Both the position numbers and the translations under genes were made by a program. From Endoconidiophora laricicola (lineage: Eukaryota; Ascomycota; Sordariomycetes; Microascales; Ceratocystidaceae), in the NCBI GenBank assembly GCA_001640655.1, contig LXGT01000024.1, positions 62,001-126,000 of the forward strand: DNA of 64,000 bases. Direction: 5' to 3'. Of this stretch, positions 12,660 through 22,580 are shown piece after piece. The notes below the pieces were generated by a model. That model had not been told where the DNA came from, made no database searches, and saw nothing but the letters and a program-made list of their open reading frames with translations. How positions within the stretch are numbered: position 1 is the first letter of the stretch; every line of letters begins with the position of its first letter.

Positions 12660-14123
12660 ATGGTTGATGCCATGACTGAAAAGACGCCAGCCGTCAGTTC
12701 TAGTGACGATGATTCGTTCCACCCTGGGAAGTCTGAGCTTGCTTCCACCCCTAGCAACCGTACCTATGACATCCCGCAGTCTCACGTGGCTGCTGAAGTT
12801 GTGCCCGGATCTTCTGCTGTGCCCGATATTGAAATTGCCTCTGGCTCAGATACAGAAGGCGAGCCTATCGAACGCCGGATTAGCCGCCGTTCCAACCATC
12901 GTGTTAGCGATCCCGTGCCAGACGGTGGATTCGAAGCATGGTTTCAGGTATTTGCCTCGTGGGTTCTGCTGGTCGATACATGGGGCGTCATCAACTGCTA
13001 TGGCGTGTATCAGACCTTTTATCTGCAAGGCACGCTGTTCACACGATCGTCATCAGAGTTGGCGTGGGTTGGCTCGATCCAATCGGCTCTGTTGTTGATT
13101 ATCGGTAGCATTGTTGGACCATTGTATGACGCAGGATACTTCCGCATCATGATGTGGATGGGTGTCTTCCTCATCGTCTTTGGTCAGTTTATGGTTTCCT
13201 TGTGCCATGAGTACTGGCAGATTATGCTGGCCCAAGGTCTGTGCATCGGTCTTGGCTGTGGTCTTGCGTTCCTACCTTCCACTGCTATCCTTAGCCAGTA
13301 TTTCGACAAGCATCTCGGTCTTGCTATCGGAATCAGCGCCAGCGGCTCGCCCGTGGCTGGCATCATCTTCCCTATCATGTTCGGCCATCTCCAGCCCAAG
13401 ATTGGCTTTGCTTGGGCTACTCGTGCTATAGCCTTAGTTTTACTGATTCTTTCTATTGTCCCTGTCGTTTTCATGCGCACTCGTATCCCGCCCGTCAAAC
13501 GCCGCCGCGATTCGAAACTTCTCACAGATATCTTTCGTGATGTCCCCTTCATGCTTGCTACTGTTGGTCTAGCTGTCATCTTTATGACCATGTATATACC
13601 ATACTTTTATATCCAGTCGTACTCCATCGATAAAGGCTTTACCACCACTAGCTTTTCGCCATACCTTATCACTATCGTTAGTGCAGGTAGTATTCCTGGG
13701 CGTATCATTCCCAACTATATTGGCGACAAGGCTGGGCCTCTAAACGTGCTGATCACCATGACTTTGATGGCCATTATTTTAGCCTTCTCCTGGATGTCAA
13801 TCACTACACTAGGTAGCATGATTGCCTTTGCCCTCCTATACGGCATGGCCTCCGGTGCTATTGTCAGCGGCTCTGCTTCTACTATCGTTTCTCTTTCGCC
13901 CGAGGTCGGGGTTGTCGGCACCCGCATGGGTTTCATGTACACTTTTGCCGGCTGTGGCACTTTGATTGGACCTCCCGTTGCCGGTGCCATCATCGGAGAT
14001 AGCGGCTCGCGTGAATGGATTAGTGGCATTGCTTTGGTTGGTTCTGGCTTGTCGCTTGGCTGGATTTTGCTTCTTCTTTCTCGTTTCCTTCACTACAAGC
14101 GCACTCGAAGACTTGCTGTTTAA
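12660..14123 (+). CDS. MFS transporter, monocarboxylate (MCT/SLC16-like) family
   Basis: An uninterrupted frame of 487 residues from the ATG at 12660 (ACACA before the ATG). A disordered, Ser/Asp/Glu-rich cytosolic N-terminus of about 85 residues leads to PVPDGGFEAWFQVFASWVLL. This matches the PDGG-x-x-AW entry of the first helix in fungal monocarboxylate-transporter-like MFS proteins. About twelve hydrophobic segments follow in two halves, split by a basic central loop (RTRIPPVKRRRDSKLLTDIF). The second half contains GSIPGRIIPNYIGDKAGPLN, the loop between helices 8 and 9. The C-terminus is short and basic (HYKRTRRLAV). The protein should be a plasma-membrane or organellar proton-coupled carrier of a small organic acid or related solute. 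The substrate cannot be read from sequence, since many fungal members of this family are orphans. No biosynthetic gene cluster lies next to it. Confidence 0.92.
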   Translation: MVDAMTEKTPAVSSSDDDSFHPGKSELASTPSNRTYDIPQSHVAAEVVPGSSAVPDIEIASGSDTEGEPIERRISRRSNHRVSDPVPDGGFEAWFQVFASWVLLVDTWGVINCYGVYQTFYLQGTLFTRSSSELAWVGSIQSALLLIIGSIVGPLYDAGYFRIMMWMGVFLIVFGQFMVSLCHEYWQIMLAQGLCIGLGCGLAFLPSTAILSQYFDKHLGLAIGISASGSPVAGIIFPIMFGHLQPKIGFAWATRAIALVLLILSIVPVVFMRTRIPPVKRRRDSKLLTDIFRDVPFMLATVGLAVIFMTMYIPYFYIQSYSIDKGFTTTSFSPYLITIVSAGSIPGRIIPNYIGDKAGPLNVLITMTLMAIILAFSWMSITTLGSMIAFALLYGMASGAIVSGSASTIVSLSPEVGVVGTRMGFMYTFAGCGTLIGPPVAGAIIGDSGSREWISGIALVGSGLSLGWILLLLSRFLHYKRTRRLAV

Positions 14124-17100
14124 GCTATTTCCCACATGGTGAGGTATCTTATGTCGTTATGATCACTAAAACTTTTCTTCTGCATTTGCCTGTTTTCATT
14201 TTCATTTATCCTGCATATCTTATCATCTGGTTGAGCATATATTTTATAACTACATATCTGACTGAGATATATATGCTCTTTAACATTATGTACTAAAATA
14301 CAAACTAATATATATATTCAACTTCACTCTATTTGCTACTATCATTGATTAAACTTCTTATATGAATATTTCATATTTATTAATCTTACGGAGGTTCTAG
14401 TCAAAAAAAAGTTCACTTGCAGGAATATATATGTATTCAGCGTAAGTCAAGGGTTAGCTTATATGTATATTATAGTAGGGTTGTTGGTTTTTGGAGGTTC
14501 GCAGCACACCACTATTTAGCATATCAGCAGTCTACGATCGACGTCGTGTCAAACATGGCTGGCCAAGAACTTGAATTAAAATTTCGATAGTTCATTGAAG
14601 CATCTGTCTATGAAGAGGATGACTATATAGTTTACGAATAGGAGTCGAAACATCATAAATAGTCTAAGCAGATTCCTCGCAAACGTGTATACATGTGTCT
14701 TATTTATGATTAGGGTATATGGAAGGTAGATTTGAGGCCAAATCAGATTTCTGATGTTACGGCAATAGCAATGGATCGCCAGTGAGACGGAGATTTTGAA
14801 TCTCGCCGGCGTTTGGCTGGAGATGATAAACAAAGACGTTTCGCGAGGGTTAGTTTTATCTTGATGCTAGCATGCTGAACGAAAGCGACATGTAGTTACT
14901 TTTCTTTGTAACAACTGAGTAAGCATTATGTTCTACTTACAAAAACGAGAAGGTTCGATTACTTGAGCCTGACAAATACTAACAAAGGAGAAGATGGGGA
15001 TTGAAAAAAGGCTCATATAGTAGCTTATGTGGCCCAAAAAGGTAAAAACCCCTCCTGGTACTACTATCTACTTTATCTTCTTTATACTGTGCATGTTATG
15101 TAGTGCATCATGGAGATACACCAATAATAGTTATTCAGGGTTTGCTTTTACCAGGAATTTCAGCTGTACTTTCGTGTTTTCCCATGCAGATAGTTATGAA
15201 ATCGTATGTCTGTTATTATAACAAGCATGTTCTAAATTTATATTTTCATAATGATAAACTTGCTTACTAGGGTGGAGAAAATTTGCGGAAAACTCGTGCT
15301 TTACAGAAACTTTTTTCCTAACAACTTCTCTATAAGAATAGTTTGGGATTATTGCAATAATTGATTCAATCTGTCCTAAGTAGAACTTAGGGTTAATACT
15401 ACCACAGCCTCTGATTTTTTAATTATCTCAGCAGCCGATATAAACATGTCGATGAACACCTTATCTCTCAGGCCATTTTGAGCGCCAAGAGGTCTCGCAC
15501 AGGTGAACATCCTGTTCCAGAGGCAGCCCCTGTATTATTACGTGATGCATTTCAGAGAACAGCAGGTAACTGACTGGAGAGTCTATCCAGCCAGCTGCTC
15601 GCCTCCTGTAGGCCAGAATGCCAGACCTTAAAGATCTTCCTGAACTAACCTCTATTAGTTCAATGGGATTAAATCATGATACAATATCATACTTCGCAGA
15701 CGCGCTTATAACCATGCTTTTACTGTATATACAAGAACACTTACTTCATGCTAGTCTGCACGTATTTTAGACATGGGAGTTTGGGCTGATTCGGTGAAAC
15801 ATAGACAGCAAGAATATTGAAGACTAGAATTCGAAAGATTATCCTGTTTACAATTCTACAGAGTATGCAGTTCACCCAGCATACCGCGCGCACCGGATTT
15901 CCTAATGCAGGCTAGAGGTTGATTACACCGCGCGTGGCAAGGGCCAAGCTATAATGCGAATCGTACGGGTTTTGCCTCAGTCTACGGTTAGGCTAGCCTC
16001 TGATCTCTTCAAGTAGACGTACGTTACAAATCATCATCGACAGCCTTAGTCAAAATTGAGCTTGCATTACAAAAACTAGCAATACTGCTGCAAAGATAGA
16101 GTTAACCCCAAAAAAATTACAGCAGCTAGTTTTTCGTCCGTTCATAGCTTCTACCACGTACCCTTCTTGTACTTGGATTACGTTGTTACTTTGTATTGCT
16201 GATGATTGATAATGGAGGGGCGTGTGCTTAAGAAGTGTTGCTTGCCATCATGATCCCCACATCCTTGCCCGGCAACAAACAAGCACTAACTTTCCCCTCA
16301 TCCTGTTCGAATACAAGGCAAACAAACAAAGAAAGCCTCATGAAAAAGTAATAAGTTATAGAAGCCAACAGTGCAGCACAACCTAATGGGCCCATAGCGA
16401 AGCAGATATGGAACTAGTGGCTTTCTATGTCGTTACGAAAGCAAGAATCTACGTTTGGCATGGCTCGTCAGCACTTATTCAGCACTGGGCCTGCCCAAAA
16501 GCCCTAGATGACCCTGGCTCAAAATGACTATTAGTTTGTAGTTGTTGCAAGGAAGGCTCAGAAGCAACAGAGCGATCAATACAGATCAGTCGTACATGCC
16601 TGCCAGTGACATGATTGTTACAGGGAGAAAGTCTGCCGAAGAAGCCTCGCAGGCGGAAATCGAGCTTATTGGAGTCATGAGGGGAAGCATCTAGAACAAA
16701 CAATTAGCCGCCGGTGAAGAAAGATATGACATATTGATATCGTTTCCTACCTCAATACGATTTTGTGCATATATTCTTCCCTTCCCTTCTCTTCTTATTA
16801 TCTTTTTCTGGTTAGTAGCTAGTGATTGGCAATGGCTGACAGATGGATGACGAAAACTTAGACAGGTTATTAGAGCTAGGTTTAGAGCCCACATGACTTG
16901 AGTCACTAACAAGACAGCCACTAAGAAAAGCTGTAGATATGATAATGGGCCAAGTACCCAAGTTTGACTTGATAGTATCCGAGCTTCCTGAAGGTGCATT
17001 TGCTCCGGACACCCCCTCCCCCACCCGCTTGCTAAGCTTCCATGTAACATTCTGGTATTTATACGTTGTCTTCGCTTTTACGCCAGCCAACCCGCTGGGC

Positions 17101-17263
17101 TACTAACAACAGCTCATGCTAGCCCATATATTGTGGTGGCCAATGTAGAGATAGCCGCAAGGCATTTCGTATAAAGGAAGAAGCTTTCCTCCCACTACAA
17201 CTGCCACTTTTTGGTGTTCTCTATCTCCCGTCACCCACTACCTCACCTTATCAATCAGCCAAG
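14124..17263. other. 3.1 kb intergenic region
   Basis: AT-rich, with no frame that looks coding. Frames up to 119 codons on the minus strand between 16691 and 17090 lie in the region facing the next gene and have no recognisable features. The last 100 bases hold the promoter of the flavodoxin-like gene. Confidence 0.45.
17170..17177 (+). promoter_or_regulatory. TATA box of the flavodoxin-like gene
   Basis: TATAAAGG lies 94 bp upstream of the ATG at 17264, followed by a CT-rich leader (CTCTATCTCCCGTCACCC), a usual arrangement for well-expressed fungal genes. No transcript evidence. Confidence 0.55.
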
Positions 17264-18094
17264 ATGACCAAGATTGCTATTATCTACGTGAGTCTAGCCA
17301 CTATCTTCTTCTAGTTTTCAGCCTCTGCTTGAGCTTTTGTGCTTGGCAATATGCAACAATAGCTCCAAGATCAAGGTTTCCAGGCGGCGGCCTTGTGCTC
17401 TTGCTGTTATTGTTCCAATGTCGCACTAAGCCACAGCGTCTCGAGCTGCCAGCTAGTATAAAGGAACTTCGTAGCTAACCCGTGTTTTTTTCTTGCCCTC
17501 ATATAGTACTCCATGTACGGCCACATCGGCACGCTGGCTGCTGCCGAGAAGAAGGGTGCCGAGAAGGCTGGCATTACTGTTGACATCTTCCAAATCCCCG
17601 AGACCCTGTCCGACGAGGTTCTGGGCAAGATGTACGCCGGTCCTAAAGATTCCTCCGTCCCCGTCCTGACCGACGTTAAGACTCTAGAAGAGTATGATGG
17701 TTTCCTGTTCGGCATTCCTACCCGCTTCGGAAACTTCCCTGCCCAGTGGAAGACCTTCATTGACCGCACTGGTGGCCAATGGGCTTCTGGTGCTTATCAC
17801 GGCAAGTTCGCCGGTGTTTTCGTATCTACTGCCGGCCAGGGTGGTGGCCAGGAGACCACCGCCATCAACGCTTTGTCAACTCTGACCCACCACGGCATGA
17901 TTTACGTTCCTCTGGGCTACGCCAAGGTCTTCGGCCAGCTGACCTCGCTGACTGAGGTTCACGGTGGCTCCCCTTGGGGTGCCGGTACCTACGCTGCATC
18001 CGACGGTTCCCGCCAGCCTACTGCTCTGGAGCTCGAGATTGCCGAGATCCAGGGTGAGTCATTCGCCGCTACCGTTGCTAAGCATCACGGTTGA
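17264..18094 (+). CDS. Flavodoxin-like NAD(P)H:quinone oxidoreductase (Ycp4/Pst2/WrbA family)
   Basis: Two exons, 17264-17287 (MTKIAIIY) and 17507-18094, give a 203-residue core. The intron has a GTGAGT donor and an ATATAG acceptor. The join reads IAIIYYSMYGHIGTLAAAEK, the FMN-phosphate loop of flavodoxin folds. Family landmarks follow in order: EYDGFLFGIPTRFGNFPAQW, a KTF-x-DRTGG-x-W segment, FVSTAGQGGGQETT, LTHHGMIYVPLGY, EVHGGSPWGAGTYA and DGSRQPTALELEIAEIQG. Members are FMN-binding two-electron quinone reductases that limit redox cycling; yeast Pst2, Rfs1 and Ycp4 are at membranes or eisosomes. The length fits fungal cores of about 200 residues. The oddity is the end: the TGA at 18092-18094 stops the core, but the same frame stays open to a CaaX-like terminus at 18265 (see the separate entry). 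The 52-nt GTGAGT...TAG sequence at 18054-18105 looks like an intron, but removing it shifts the frame and deletes conserved core. Confidence 0.93.
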
Positions 18095-18265
18095 CTGCAT
18101 GGTAGCGAGAAGAAGGCCGAGACTGCTGCCTCGGCTGCCGCGGCTGCGTCTTCTTCTACTCCCGCTGCTCCTGCCAACGTATCAATCCCGGAGAAGGCAT
18201 CTCAGGATACCGATAATGTCAAGGCTGGTCCTTGTGGTCTCCCCAAAAAGTGCGAGATCATGTAA
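18095..18265 (+). other. In-frame readthrough extension of the flavodoxin-like protein ending in a CaaX-like motif
   Basis: Directly after the TGA at 18092-18094, and in the same frame, 56 sense codons run to a TAA at 18263-18265. The encoded tail starts LHGSEKKAETAAS, continues with an Ala/Ser/Thr/Pro-rich linker, and ends AGPCGLPKKCEIM. The last four residues, CEIM, fit a prenylation CaaX box, with a second Cys eight residues before the CaaX Cys and a basic KK next to it. Yeast Ycp4, the same family, has a comparable Lys/Ala/Thr-rich tail ending in a Cys pair and a CaaX-like end. Codon choice (many C-ending and GCT/GCC codons) matches the core. The tail is therefore likely to be real coding sequence, reached by readthrough of UGA-C, by an isoform I cannot model, or disabled by a single mutation or base error. 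Confidence 0.7.
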
Positions 18266-19039
18266 GGAGCGGGTAATCAGAACGACGCATGATACCATTG
18301 ATTTTGAAGCGCAACATCTAGTAACATAAAACGATTAAAACTTAATGAAATAGATGAACACTATATTTTCAATTTTCTTGCGGGGAAAACATGTGATATG
18401 TCGGGATGAGAAGAAAATTGAGACGTCACATGACTTTGAAAGATATGGTCTGTTCAGGCGCACCTGTTTTTGGCAGTCATCTCAGCTGACATAAGAGTCT
18501 AGTCGCTATCGAAAGTGTTTTGTAGGGCTATAAAATTGAACTTGTAAAAATTAGTCTATGCATGCGCTGGGTTTCAAGACATGCAAATAAGCATCAACTA
18601 GGCGCTAATAGCTTCACAGATGGCTAATATTTTAAGAAAATGTTGACGAACAAACAACCTAATCCCACAAGGACGTTTACCTTTATGCCGACAAGGTGCA
18701 GCCATCATTGCTGCATATATGCGAAACAGCGGCTGAACAGATAATAGCGGCTAAGTTGCTCTTTTTTCTACATATACAGAAATAGCGTCACAGGGAATCT
18801 GAAACCAACACAGCAAAGCAGTCAGGCGGTCGCTAGCTAATTGAGATAGATATGTTTGAGGTCTTAGGTCAGCAGCAGGTGCTAGAGCGAGAGAGAACCG
18901 CAGAAGTATGAAATAGATTGGATTTGCCTTTCTGGATCTTTTTTTTGGCCTTTATCTTGCCATGTACTTATCTTTTCTCTTATGAGATACTTCAGCAAAC
19001 AGAGCAGTTTTGGCACCACACGCTCTTTTTTTTCTCATC
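18266..19039. other. Intergenic spacer
   Basis: AT-rich spacer between two plus-strand genes, about 0.77 kb. It must hold the 3' end of the flavodoxin-like gene and the promoter of the membrane-protein gene. No element was recognised with confidence. Confidence 0.45.
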
Positions 19040-20073
19040 ATGTTTGATATTGACAAAGTTGCCAACTGCAGTAGTGAACCAGCCACTACCCCAAGCGATT
19101 CTGGAATCGCCGGCTCCGGAGTAAGTTTCTAATAGCATCAACTCCATATATTCAAAACCCTCTAGATTGCACACACTGAAGTATTTCTTTCTTTTAGGTC
19201 CTTATATCTTTTATCGTCACCGCTGGTCTAGCCCTCATCCTTAGTGCATCCATAATATTCTCCGAAATCAAGAACAACCCATCAAGCATTCGACGTAAAC
19301 TCTTGAGTAGCTACTCTGATCAGCAGATCTTTAATGGTATTGGCATCCAGAGTGTTGGCCTAGCCAAGATAAATTCCATTGTTCCTTACCATTTCTTTCT
19401 GATCTGGATGCTATCACTACTTGCCACATCCGTACATATCGTCACTTTACTGGCTTTAGTGCAGGATTTCCGCCGAGATTGGGTGCTTAGATGGCTTCGA
19501 GGTGGTTTGATGCTGACAAATCTAGTTCTTTCTAGCGTTTGTGGCATATTCATGCTGAGAGTTGTTGAAAAGGATATGACAAGCTCAACACTTCCTGTAT
19601 CCTGTGTTAACAAGGTAGAAAAAACAACAACGGCATCTAACCTTGGAGTCTCGTACTTCGGCACTATTGCAGTGATTACTGTCAACTTCGTTGTCTTCGT
19701 GTTAGCTACATGGTATCTACACAACCGGAAGCCGAGATTCTATCAAACCGTCCAAATTGGAGGCTTGATTGGTATGGCCATAAGTGCCATCGCAGCTGCC
19801 GTGAGGATCTTATCAGCATCTCAAGCGTTCGGTACTCCATCAGTAGCTCTAGCAGATCAAGGAGAAAAGGTTTGGAGCTTTGGACAGGTTCTCTCTATCA
19901 TGGTGTTAATATTCCCCATTGTTTCTATTATTGAAATTGCGCGCGGCGAATCAAACGCCCCGAAATGCAAGATATCACATGACGATGAGAGTATTCCCAT
20001 AAAGTCAGGTGTAGCACCAATTGAATATCAATCTACGCCATTTATCAAAACGAAGCGGAAGCTAGATATTTAG
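19040..20073 (+). CDS. Multi-pass integral membrane protein of a fungal uncharacterised family
   Basis: Two exons, 19040-19120 and 19198-20073, about 318 residues. Exon 1 ends DSGIAGSG at a GTAAGT donor; exon 2 starts VLISFIVTAGLALILSAS after TTTTAG. The join recreates the signature I recall from many Pezizomycotina membrane proteins (roughly N-x-D-I-x-G-x-G-V-x-I-S-F), followed by the family's SDQQ segment (here YSDQQIFNGIGIQSVGL) and YHFFLIWMLSLLATSVHIVT. I count six or seven hydrophobic segments: about 28-48, then around YHFFLIWML, GGLMLTNLVL, SYFGTIAVITVN, VQIGGLIGMAIS and WSFGQVLSIMVL. The C-terminal tail of about 45 residues is hydrophilic and basic. No biochemical role is established for this family to my knowledge. 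The upstream extension shows that a start at MSSYSD inside exon 2 would lose the first helix. Confidence 0.82.
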
Positions 20074-20601
20074 TTATGATTGAAACGCATCATTTCACTC
20101 TCAAATACTTATTTCACGGTTGTAGCCTGATATTTGGTCTATGTTAAATTATTCCATGACAATTAGCTGTGATAGCTAGACCACAATCTCTAGTATAAAC
20201 ATGCATGTCTAGCTCTTTCATAAACACTAAAAGCATCAGCGTAATAGTATTGAAGAAAGTAACCGACAACCCACCCTGACCGGTAGTACACAACTGATAC
20301 ATTTTTTTCATGCTATAATAGTATCAAATCTCATGCAGGATAGACATTAGTGGCCATTTCTCTAGCAGACCTAGAGGTTTAGATACTAGTACCGAGAAGG
20401 CAATGGATACATGTTGAAGAAGACCTCATCGCTATCCTTAATTTTCTCCGCATAGTGCTCTTTCGCCGCATCTTCCACGGCATTAGGCGCTTCTTCCTCC
20501 ACGGCATGGACGGTTATCATGACCTTGAATAGAAAAGTGGCAAGGTAATAGTGGTTGTAGCTCATATATGAATGGCGTTGGATCAACATGCGGCGAGTAA
20601 A
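20074..20601. other. Convergent intergenic spacer
   Basis: Spacer between the ends of a plus-strand and a minus-strand gene. A 67-codon minus-strand frame (20386-20589) lies just past the stop of the minus gene; I see no acceptable splice that would join it, so it is treated as 3' untranslated sequence. Confidence 0.45.
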
Positions 20602-22580
20602 CTAAGGCACGCGTAGCATGTAGGACAAGCGATCAATAAGCAGCTGATCAGCTGGACTGACCGTCATGATGGTCCATGCGGATGGGAGCGACATAGCGAC
20701 CATAGCTAGGAATTCTATAGTGCTAAGGTCATCAAGATCTGGACCAATCAAGATATCAGAGGCAAGAATCTTAGGGCCATGTTTTTTAACCGGCTCGAAA
20801 TCGGCAAAGTTAGCAGGCAATGGAAGAAGCTTAATCATATAGTCGGACAGAAGAGTAACGACCTCAAAAGTCCAATCAATCGAATACAAGAAAGATAGAA
20901 GGTGTCTAATGCTCGTCAGTTGAAGCTCGGAAGGATCCCGGACAACTATGTAAAGATGATTAAATAAATATTAGCCTCATTAACAAAGTCTGAAAAGCCA
21001 ACAATAACAATAGTAACTTACCAACAGAGTTTTCAGCAGGTTCATAGACATAATCGAACATGATATCTAGTTTCTCACCCAGCACTCCGTAAGGGTCGAT
21101 GACATGGAGTCCCGGATGACGAACTCTGATACCAGGATGTATCTGTAGAGAATGGTCTCTTCTGCAGCGAACTAGTCGCACCATGGGTATCTGTTGCATA
21201 TCTGCCGGGAGACTTTGTACGATTTCAAGTTGTGCCTCGTCTAGCTTCACTTCCGACATCTGGTTTAAAACAGGAACCGTATCATTCGCTGAGGTGTTAG
21301 GTTTCTCGTGCTGCTCGGGTTCCTAGAATAAGGTTAGCGTGTTCTATGGTGAATATCTTGACAAGAACAATGATGGGCATACAATAACATGCTGAATTGG
21401 TACACTCAGATCAGTGCCCCAGAAGCTTGCATACTCTTCCTTGGTAAAGCCAAGGCCGATTGTCAAGTCAAAAGTCCCTCCTAAAACATCATCAATATTA
21501 TCTACTAACAGACCCTTTGGGAAATCAACCTCGCTTGGCTCGCGTTGTTTACCAGAGGGTCCCTGCTGTTCCAACTGAGAATTCAGTTCTGTTTCATCGT
21601 TTTGTGTCATCTTAGACGACGACTCGTAATGCTGATACTGTGTGCTCACAGCGCCTTGTTGATTCTGGCTAGTCATCTGCGTTGCAAGAGATGAATAGAT
21701 ACGTTAGCTGTTTACATTACATGACAGTTGAGTTATGGATATATACCAGTCGTCTAGCTGCGTTGCCCATTGAACGCAGATCAGGTATTTTGTGCTTTGG
21801 AGAATTGGTGATATGGGGGTGATAGTTGAGTTGATAGTTTTTCAAGCCGTGGCGATGCAGGGCAAAACTAGACAAACAAGACCGTCTGTCCTGAGAATGT
21901 TGATGTTTGGAAGTGGAGTTGTGATGTGTAGTCATCACAGTAAGCGACCGCGGACAAGGTGTGACGCTGGAAACAGAATGTGCCAGTGGGGACTGGTCGA
22001 ATACGGCATTGGAATGGTAGAGCTGAGATGGGCAGATACTTCTAGTGCTAGCAGTTGCGTTTTGCAAAATGTTGACGGCAAGGAAGGGTGAGGGGTTCGT
22101 TTCAATGTCTCCTTTGATGGAAGCTGGCTGAAAGGCTGAGGGCTCCAAGGGTGAATGCATGATACCAATCGATGAAGCATATATTCCAGACGGCTTCATG
22201 GGGTTAGTGCTGATGCAAAGCTCATATTCATCACTGTGGGATGAGCTGGCGTTTGAGTAGCTAAGAGAAGGTCGAGCCAAATGACTTTGCTCAAAATCCG
22301 AGCTACCCCAAAGTCTACCTTGAGAAAACTGCTGAAAAGCTTCAGTATCGAAATCATTGTAATCATCAGATATTGGCCGCGGTGATGAGCGTTCATCAGA
22401 GGAGAAAAGAGGTAAGTCTTCCTCATGATCAAAGCGACCAATGAAAGACTGATCAGCACTAGTATCAGCAGAGTTTAGATCGCTGAGGTCCGGCTCGTCG
22501 AGAATGCCTATTGGCTTGAGCACAGAGCGAGTCATGTCGGCTTCGAATTCGATGGGGCAAGATAATTTTCCAAGATGCAT
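20602..22580 (-). CDS. Unrecognised four-exon protein, serine/aspartate-rich N-terminus
   Basis: Exons on the minus strand: 22580-21747, 21676-21383, 21322-21022 and 20945-20602, giving about 590 residues. All four join in phase. Introns are GTATAT...CGCAG, GTATGC...TCTAG and GTAAGT...CATAG, each 60-80 nt. The first 280 residues are acidic and Ser-rich with low complexity (for example NSADTSADQSFIGRFDHEED). The middle is Gln/Ser-rich, then turns to EVDFPKGLLVDNIDDVLGGT. The last 200 residues look folded: PMVRLVRCRRDHSLQIHPGI, HVIDPYGVLGEKLDIMFDYV, then SIRHLLSFLYSIDWTFEVVT and ADQLLIDRLSYMLRVP at the end. I recognise no domain, membrane span or zinc-binding motif. The disordered acidic N-terminus would fit a regulatory protein, but that is only a guess. 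Confidence 0.7.

Noticed and set aside
18092..18094. UGA as a selenocysteine codon
   Set aside because: The position is outside the catalytic core, Pezizomycotina are not known to use selenocysteine, and no suitable RNA element was seen. Leaky termination is simpler.
18090..18105. A 16-nt GT...AG segment spanning the TGA as a mini-intron
   Set aside because: Far below the minimum size for spliceosomal introns, and its length would break the frame.
12660..20073. MFS carrier, quinone reductase-like protein and membrane protein as a secondary-metabolite cluster
   Set aside because: No core enzyme (PKS, NRPS, terpene synthase) or tailoring P450 is present, and the genes are widely spaced.
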